Program-made: the position numbers and the translations under genes | Notes under the pieces: generated by a model | The model's input: the letters and a program-made list of their open reading frames with translations, nothing else | The model's database searches: none | Told to the model about the DNA's origin: nothing | In this document: piece by piece, positions 55,860-64,000 of the stretch | Layout of the letters: every line of letters starts with the position of its first letter | Position numbering within the stretch: the first letter of the stretch is position 1 | NCBI GenBank assembly: GCA_018398805.1 | Contig: JAGFBZ010000261.1 | Location: 372,001 to 436,000, forward strand | Origin: Hirundichthys speculiger | Taxonomy: Eukaryota > Chordata > Actinopteri > Beloniformes > Exocoetidae | Reading direction: 5' to 3' | Length of the DNA: 64,000 bases

Positions 55860-56610
55860 TCAGCAGAATCATTTTCCTCCATCTAACTCTATCCTCTGTA
55901 TCCTTTTCTCTCGCATCAACCATCTACATGCTCTTCAATACATCCATAAATCTCATCTCTGGTCTTCCTCTAGGCCAGTGGTCCCCAACCCCCGGGCCGT
56001 GGACCGGTACCGGGCCGCGCAAGCAAAAATTAGCTATTTAAGTTTTATTTATTATACGAGTCTGAACAAGCTTTTATTTTGAAAAATGACCGGATTCTCT
56101 CAGTTACATCTCGGTCACTTGAGCTTGAAAATTTAACTCAGCTAGCAAAATGAGTAAGAAACAGACGCCTCAGGACAGAAGAAACAGACCCCCCCCAGTC
56201 TGCAGTAAAATTGTCAAGTGTTGACCGGTCCCAGTTACAAAAAGGTTGGGGACCACTGCTCTAGGCCTCCTGCCTGGCAGTTTCAGCCTCATCATTCTTC
56301 TACTGATATATTCACTATCCCTCCTCTGTTCATGTCCAAACCATCTCAGTGTGGCCTCTGACTTTCTCTCCAAAACATCTAACATGCATTGCCTGTCTGA
56401 TGTACTCATATCTGATCTTATCCATCCTTATTAATCCCAAAGAGAAGTTTAAAATTTGCATCTCTGCTACCTCCAACTCTGCCTCCTGTCTTTTCCTCAG
56501 AGCCACAATCTCTAAAACAACAACATTGCGGGTCTCACCACCATCTTGTAAACCTCTTCATTCTTGTAGAAACTCCTACTGCACATCACACCCAACACAC
56601 ATATATTTCA
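55860..56610 (-). pseudogene. RTE-type LINE 3' fragment, split by a hAT MITE
   Basis: On the - strand it reads KRQEAELEVAE, EMQILNFSLG and, after a frameshift, ERKSEATLRWFGHEQRRDSE followed by YISRRMMRLKLPGRRPR. This is the C-terminal region that follows the reverse transcriptase in a widespread fish LINE. Interrupted at 55976-56258 by a MITE; several stops elsewhere. Confidence 0.75.
55976..56258. mobile_element. hAT-type MITE
   Basis: 283 bp, inverted termini CAGTGGTCCCCAACC / GGTTGGGGACCACTG, flanked by 8-bp duplications CTCTAGGC (55968-55975, 56259-56266). No ORF. Confidence 0.88.
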
Positions 56611-59600
56611 ATGTGTATTTTGTAAAAATTGCAGAGGCAGCCTCTATATAAATACATTGAAATGATGACACTCCTGACTGAAAAAAGTCTGACTCATTCA
56701 AGTGTTCTTTTATCTCCCAAACATGAGCAATTTGGCGAGCGTAGGTTTAAATTACATTGACAGTCCAGAGAAAGACGTCCTTTGTTCTTTGTGAGCAAAA
56801 TGCCTGATGCAGTTGAGGGCTAAAATACTTGGAGTGCAAAGATCAGATATTCAGTGAACGAGTTTGTCATTTTGAGGTATGAACTGAAAGTTTGAGTAAA
56901 CCTTACAGCAACCCCAGCCATTGAGAATTCTGTTTCAAGTAAAAGTTTTTATTAGTCAATTTGCGCAATGAAGCTACACTTTAGATCATGGTGTGGCAGA
57001 CATGATAATGACGACTGCAATAGTAATTAGGTGGAAAGAGTCATTAACCTCTCCTTAAGTGATGTTAATAGTCTGTTCGCTTAACCTTTCATGCTGTTAT
57101 TCTCTCTGTTGATATCAATACATATGTATTTGCAGATGTGCGTTTGTATGCGAGTTGGCAGAGAACATTGCCATTGCCACTGAATTTGACTATGAATAAC
57201 TAGGGCATGACAGAAGTGCAACAAAAAGAATAAGTGGAAAAGACAACAAATGTGGAAATATATATATAGGAATAGATGTGAGAAATTTGATTACATAAAA
57301 ACAATGACTACATTATCGTTACATCTTGTCATAGTTCCTCATAATGACAAATGCCAAAACATAAAATAAAATAAAAAAAATTTAAAAAACAAATTTGTCT
57401 ATGTATGCACATACTTTTAAATATATTAGATTATTTTCATGTATTATTTTAATATAATAGCTCTTTTCTTCATGTTTCACATTTTTATTTTATTTAACCT
57501 TGTTTTTCCATTTTTTAAGAGTTTTTCCTTTTTTTTTTTCCCCACTTGTATTTTTCTCGAGTTCAGTCATTGCTTCTTGTTCTAGCTTTGATTCTGAACC
57601 AGTCATTTCTAAATTGAGTGAAGACTGATAACATACTGGAAATTTGTGATTATTATGAGTCAAAATGCCTCTTAAGCACAGTAACAATGGTTTTTACTTT
57701 TATGCCTGTGTGTTTAAAATCTACTTTGAAGTCTTCTTGCTGCAAACTTTCAGTTTTGGTTTAGACGTACATACACAGACATACATTAATGGAGCTAGGG
57801 AATAAAAGTTAAGACCAATCGGAGGTTGAAATTGTATATTTTGTATTGTGATGATTTAACTGCACAGCAGTTAACTCCTCTTTGAGCAAGAAGACAAAAA
57901 AAAATGTAACAATAGCTCAAAGAAATACTAAGTGGTTTTTGAACTGGCAGCAATGAAGAGGTCTTTTTAAATGCAGCATTTTGACTCCATTAAAATGCGA
58001 AAGACTAATGCATGCACTACTTGTTAAAACATTTCTGAATTGCAGTAAGAAAAAGGTTCGTCATAGTGCAGACTTAACACTAAAGTTAGATTTGTGTAAG
58101 CATATGCTTCAAGAAAACATTTTGGTATCTCAGTCTAAGATGTGGTATTTCATACAGTATGCATAACCTGGAGATTAAAAAAAAAAATGAAATGTGAAAA
58201 ATGTTTTTGGGGGAAATGAAATATTGAGCTATTTGTTGAAAAGCAGCGTGGTACATGATGTTTCCATCGCCACAGTGCCCCAAAAGCTGTCTCACTGGAG
58301 AGGAAAGATTTTAAATTCCTGAACTGTTACAACTTCCTGGTAACTCATCTTTTCTTTACCCTGAATTCACCTGTTTTGACTGATACCAATTGTTTTTTGT
58401 AAAAGTATGTATATTAGAGTGTGTGTGGCCAGTTTAATGTTCACAAAACTGTATTATGTTGAGATCTCAATACTGAAATAAACACCAAAATCATTTACTC
58501 ATTTGTGTTAAGTACTTATATCAATGTGCTCTCTTTTAGACATACAATAACAATTATATGAATAACACTAAGGCTGCATGCAGATAAATATAAACATCCA
58601 ATCTCTTACTGTGTGCTCCCTTGTTGATTGATTCCTGTGCAAATCCATATTGTGTTTTTAATCGACCAGATCAATCAATGGAGACACTGAACTCGGTGTG
58701 TGTGCCAGAAGCATACTCTTGACTGGCTGCAATCAATAAAACCTGATGAGAAAAGGTCACCCAACAGATTGTAGAGGACACACCAAAACAGACCCAAGCC
58801 TCTAACTTCATTTTAAATCTCAGCCCTAAAGTCTGGAACCTAAAACAGATAAAACGTGCTTACAATGCATATAAGCCTTCAGTGGTTTCAAACTTAAACT
58901 TGACCATAAAAAATAACACAAAGTCATACAATTGTTTGTATAGTTGCATCCTTTCATGAGTCTTTACTCAGTAATTTACAATAATCCCAATCTTTAATCT
59001 AACTTTAAAGTGGAAATTGTATTCTTTGTGTTTTCTAACTTACAGTATTTTAAGTGCCGAATGCAAAAAAAAAAAAAAAAAAAAAAAAAAAGTGTTTTTT
59101 TATGCTAAATAAAAACATTGTATCCAAACCTCACAGACTTCGGCCAACTATTATAAGGTCAGATTCAGCCGTGTGTATTCAGGACAAACTGCCAGGTATG
59201 TTATGATATTATCAGCACTGCTAAAGGGAGATGACTGTTTTGATTTTGTTTCTATAATCTCTTGGAAAAAATGTGCAATTTGATTGTGAGAACCATTATG
59301 TCAAAGACCAAGAGACCAAGGATCAGTGCACTCACACGATGCAGTCTACACCACGCCCAAGGACGTGTGAGTGGACCAATCCATGTCCACACACTCATTA
59401 CTGGTCTCCGGTACGATTGGAAGAGTTGTAGTGCTTGGCCAGTGTATGGTTGCACATGCATGTGCAGGTCCACCACTGAGCATCCTTACAAACATAACGG
59501 TGTGGTAGGGAAGATACTTACTGACAAAGTGAATACAGCTACACTGTGTGGTGAAGATCGCTCAGTTCTTTGTAGAGAGAGAGCTCTCACCACTAGATGG

Positions 59601-62600
59601 CATTTACACCAGTCCCATGAGGAAAAACACCAGCAGCATTTACTCAGACACCACTCACCCCTGCCATTAACTGTTTGAGCCAATGCCATTAAGCAATAAA
59701 AGTACATACTAATACACTAAAACTTTTCTCCCTGCACTGTGGCCTCTTTAATTCCTCAGCTCCCCCACCATAACCCACCCCATCCCCTTGTTAAAACGAT
59801 TATCCTTACAGACTAGAAAGGAAAACCGTGAACAAGTGTTTTATGTAACTAGAATTTGTATATGTAGGTACGTGTATCGGAGGAAAGCTGTACGTAGGCA
59901 TGTGAGTGAAGGTGTATGGCTAATGCACGTATATACATGAACAACCCAAAGGCCGCTGCTCCCATTCCATTGTTGCCGATAAGTGGTTATTGTAATCTGC
60001 AGATGCTTTTGGAGAAAGTTTTTGTCTTTTTTTTTTTTCAACTGTTTTTCTTTAAAACTGCCTTTTACATTTTTTAATCTTATCTTATTTCTATCTTATT
60101 TTTTGATGTGGAAACATGTATTCCCTTTTTATTGGAAGAGAGATGCCAGTTCAAGTGTCATTGTTCTTGTCTAACAGCAATAAAGTTTCTAGTCTAAACT
60201 TCTAATCTACTGGTACAATGGTACAGTTAAAAAATGTGAACTTCTGGTCCAAGTTCTGTACTAAGTACAAAATACAGACACAATAGAATCTAAGAAACCC
60301 TTTTTCAACTTGATGTTTAAAAGTCTTGTTCATTTTTGGTAGATCTGGGCTATGTAACAGTAATACGCTTTAATCATTGCTTCTGTAGAACCAATACTGT
60401 ACGCGTCCACTCAGTGGATACAAATTAGTAACCAACGACCGTCTGAAATTCAGCCAGTGACAAAGCTTATACTCTTCTCTTCAGTTTTGCTCAGTGCAGG
60501 GAGAAGATGAAGACAATTAGCATCAATACAACAGCTTTTAGCTGCTTTATAACACCTCTCATCCCCACCTTTTCAGTGCACAACACAGTCGGTTTGGAAG
60601 AGCTCCAGCTCATTAAAAACACTTAAACATGCTTTGATGGCTTTTTTGCTTGATCACACAGACAATTGTAGTGCAAAATACCCTACCAATTAATCAGAAA
60701 CATGTTATCAAACACATTTTACACTTCTGTATGTGTGATACTCATGACACACAGTCATTTTTTTATTTTCCTTTCCATGCATGGTAGCAAATCAGAAACT
60801 GTATACATTACAAAAATGTATAAACTACAATTGCACTCTCTTCTTTTTTAAATACACTGTAATGGATATCATCACTTATGGAGAGTGAGGAGTCAAGAGT
60901 CAGCTTTAGACTCCTAACAGAGAGATAAAGATGTCTAAAAGAGTAACTTTGCAGCAATAATTGTCTGTAGTTAAATATGTCTGCAGTTAAACTGCCGAAA
61001 ATGAGACACCAGAATTGACATGGTGTTATTCCTTTGGCTCCATGTAAAGTGGCATGTATATTTGATAGCTAAGTCTTAATTGTTTATCTTAGTGATCATT
61101 ATTCAAATTGAGGTCTGGGATTTTTGTGTAATGATGTGAATTTTAATTGCTGTTGCTTAACTGCTCACAATGCATAAACATTCTCATGGTTTCTCTAAAT
61201 AAACAGATATAATGTATGATTTAATATTGTGTAAGCTGAAATTAATTTGCTTTCTGATCCAATTACATTATGCATTTCTTTGTATGTGTATATTATGTAT
61301 TATGCCATATATTTTTCTGTTTATTCCTGTTTATGTAAGTGTATTGAGTTGTTTTATATTTATGTATTTTTTGGGGGGTAGGCAAATCTGACGGTATTCA
61401 AATTTGCTTTGTTTGTTGTTTTGGCCTTTGGCCACCTCAAATATGGTAACTTATTTATATTTGCTCACGATCATATCAAATGCAAATCTGTACTCCATTT
61501 TTTTTTTTTTTTATCTGAACAATGCCATTTGGTTGAGACTTGTATGAGATGGGGGCTTTTTAATGCTATGGCTGTACTTTTTTTTATACACCATACTGTA
61601 GGTCACCATACTGAGCACTGTATTCAAAGGTCTTATGACACAGTATAAGGTGACCGTAAAAGCTCAAAAGAAGACATGCCAGTGTAAAGCATCCATTCCT
61701 AAGAACTGGCTTGTGTCTGCATTGTGGTAAAGACAGCTACATGAGTGTTTCTCTTTTTTTCCTTTAATATATATATATACACACACATACATACATACAT
61801 ACATATAGCACTGAACAACATTTAAAATGAATACCAAATGCCTATATTGATCACTTGACTTGTAGATAAGTCTACAACTTACTGAAGTCTGTGGTCCTCC
61901 AAATTCATATCCTGGTACATCAGTATGGCAGATGTAGCCACTAGACATGCTGCAATTTTTGAAAAAAACTGATTTAAATCAATGTTTTTTAAAAAAACGA
62001 TTAAAATCAATTTAATTAAGCCATGAATCGTGATGTGGCTTCCAGGCCAGCAGAAGGCGCACTCGAGTTAAACTATGTTCTTGTTCAACTTCACTATATG
62101 CAACGCTACGTGTGACGTAGTGCGAGTTCAGTGAATCGTGGCATGCCTAGTAGCCCCCTTTTACATGTTGTTGGTAAACAATCAACTGTCAGCATTTGAA
62201 GAATTACAATAATTGTAGTTTGCTGTAGGTACAGTCTAAATCTGAAGGAAGTATGACATTTGCCACTTTAGCAGAAAAATTAACGCCCTGTGGAGAAAAA
62301 TTATCACAGCTACAAGTCACCACAGCGAATTTTTTAGAAACATTTTAGAAATAATATGCATAAAGACACAAGGATCTGCAAAAGCTGCATAGAAAATATA
62401 GACTAATTATTTGCCTCTGCGATTAGTTCCTCTGAGATTACTAGTTTGTTTTTTCCTTTCTTTTCAAAGTCATCATTTCTTCATTTTCTGTCATTGTTGC
62501 ACTTTTATTTGAACATACAGATACTAATCATTTGAGTAGTATTCTGTAGAAAAGCAAAACTAACTGTTGTGCAAAGAGAAAAGCATTCAAATCTACTCCA

Positions 62601-64000
62601 AGATGTGAGTAAATGGGTGCAAAAAAATTGAGAATTTAGTTAAGATTTTAAGTTTATTTATGTTATATGCAAGTTACATGTAGCTTAAATACTAAAAGAC
62701 AACAAAACTCAAAAAGTTAAACAAAAGTTAAAAACATCAAGATAATAAGAACTGACATCACACGTTATTTCAAAGAAAAAGGGAAAATGCCACATTTGGT
62801 TTTAAGATGAATTTGAGGCATTTTGGAGGCAGCTCTTTTGGATCGACTGAGGTGACTAACCTCATTATTTTAACATGAATTTTACTCCCCGCACCCCTCT
62901 TACAATGAGGAGGATCTAATGGAGACTTTCTGACCTTTATTTAACAGTAGTTTCCCCTTAGACACACACTTGTAAATGTTGTTCAGTGCTTTTGCCCATG
63001 CATACCTCAGATTCCTCAATGCTAGCATTTCTGCATCATCATCATCTCTGGTTCTTAAGATGTTGTGCATGCCAAAAGGAGAAGTACAGTAGCTTTGGTG
63101 AATATCCATTTTTGTGTGCATGTGTGACTTTTTTTTTTTTTTTTTTAATTTGTTTGGGCACAAGTGGCCTTTACTGAAAGTAAGGAGACGGAGAACAGGG
63201 CAGAGAGAAAGTGAGACAAAGGGTCACAGGCTGGTAGTTGAACATGGACCTGCTGTGACGACAACATGCAGACCCTGTTCAGACCTGACGTTAAAATATG
63301 TCCATGCATTAATTAAGGTCTGAACAAGTTCCAAAACAGATGCAAATACAATCTTTTAGGATGCATTTAAAGGTGGTCTTGGGCACTTAAGTCCACATAC
63401 TCAGAACAACATCGGCTTCAGAAATGTTTGGTGATTTTTTTCATGGGAAACTACTTTGTTAGTAAAGATCTTTGTCACTGGATCTCTTCTTTGTGGTGGA
63501 TGTTTCCTTGTATTGTATACACCCTGATTTGTATTGTACATATCCTTTGTTGTATAAAGAGTGGATAAAAAGAAAGATTTGTGGTGTTTTATTTCTTCTC
63601 TGTTTTTTATCCCATGTTCTTTTTTTGTTCTCTTATGAGTCATATAGACCTGTTGCCGTTGACAATTAAAAATAACACATTTAGTGTGTTAAGTCAAATG
63701 ATCTGATTTTTTTGTGTGCATTTGTGTGTAAATATGTGTATGTGCACATATCATTTCAAAATGTTATCATGGAAGCTGTAGTGTATCTGAGGTGGTAGGA
63801 ACAGAGTTGCTATAACATTATAAATGTGTCCTGCAGGTTTGACAGTTTTATCGCTGCAGCAACTTGAGCTAATGAGTGTGCTCCCTGATGTGGCAAAGCC
63901 AAGTAATTTGATCAGATTGTCAACATTTAGTCCCATCCGTGCTAAAAAGCATGGACGAGATAGTTGAGAACCTAATTCACCAAGATGCTATTTAGACATG
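56611..64000. other. Gene-poor, AT-rich DNA
   Basis: Contains poly(A) at 59067-59090, a short CATA repeat at 61781-61805 and candidate + strand poly(A) signals (AATAAA at 58477, CAATAAAG near 60179). One exon-like stretch on the - strand (61881-61948) is reported separately. No gene could be identified; a 138-codon + strand frame at 59262-59678 has no family resemblance. Confidence 0.4.
61881..61948 (-). other. Exon-like ORF of unknown gene
   Basis: On the - strand an acceptor-like tract (TTTTTTTCAAAAATTGCAG) is followed by 68 nt reading SSGYICHTDVPGYEFGGPQT and then a consensus donor GTAAGT. The peptide is not low complexity, but I do not recognise it and it may be chance. Confidence 0.25.

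Noticed and set aside
59262..59678. 138-codon + strand frame
   Set aside because: No family resemblance, no clear splice or promoter context; the composition looks non-coding.

Overview
The window is vertebrate nuclear DNA from a teleost fish. Three things support this: a kappa-like immunoglobulin light chain (IgL) locus with V segments inverted relative to J-C, intron-split teleost-type C2H2 zinc-finger genes, and a dense load of fish-type transposons. The species cannot be fixed from the sequence. One ambiguous base (N) lies at 7045.

Layout. 1-2.7 kb: a gutted piggyBac transposase and a fold-back element nested in a common fish repeat. 2.7-27.2 kb: the IgL locus. Two near-identical J1-J2-C units lie on the + strand (J at 2996, 3395, 13600, 13996; C at 4254-4573 and 14863-15182). 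Six V genes of two alternating families lie on the - strand (family 1: 10193-10748 pseudogene, 16842-17404, 24630-25186; family 2: 12041-12521, 18119-18599, 25933-26413). Every V carries a 12-bp-spacer RSS and every J a 23-bp-spacer RSS, so joining obeys the 12/23 rule and must go by inversion. Each functional-looking V in the middle of the array can in principle join a J-C unit on either side. Two further J-C units survive only as relics (C 3' end near 19.5 kb, J-C intron near 27.0 kb). The locus is interrupted by a hAT-like element containing a solo LTR (5158-6931), a 3'-truncated LINE (8005-9690), and a LINE with a 988-codon reading frame split only by a solo LTR (about 19.95-24.22 kb).

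27.9-29.35 kb: a decayed LINE. 30.3-36.2 kb: two tandem C2H2 zinc-finger genes on the + strand, each with a coiled-coil-like first exon and a finger-bearing second exon; the first has a large palindromic element in its intron. 36.2-44.8 kb: mostly unique AT-rich DNA with a few repeats, probably including the 3' UTR of the next gene. 44.8-48.1 kb: the last three coding exons of a class 6 semaphorin (sema6b-like), - strand. 48.1-64 kb: presumably upstream intron of that gene; no further semaphorin exon was recognised. It holds a Harbinger-like element (52851-54104) and a hAT MITE nested in an RTE-type LINE fragment (55.86-56.6 kb).

All calls come from reading the sequence; no database search was run. 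Segment boundaries in the IgL locus rest on RSS and splice consensus and agree among paralogues in length and phase.
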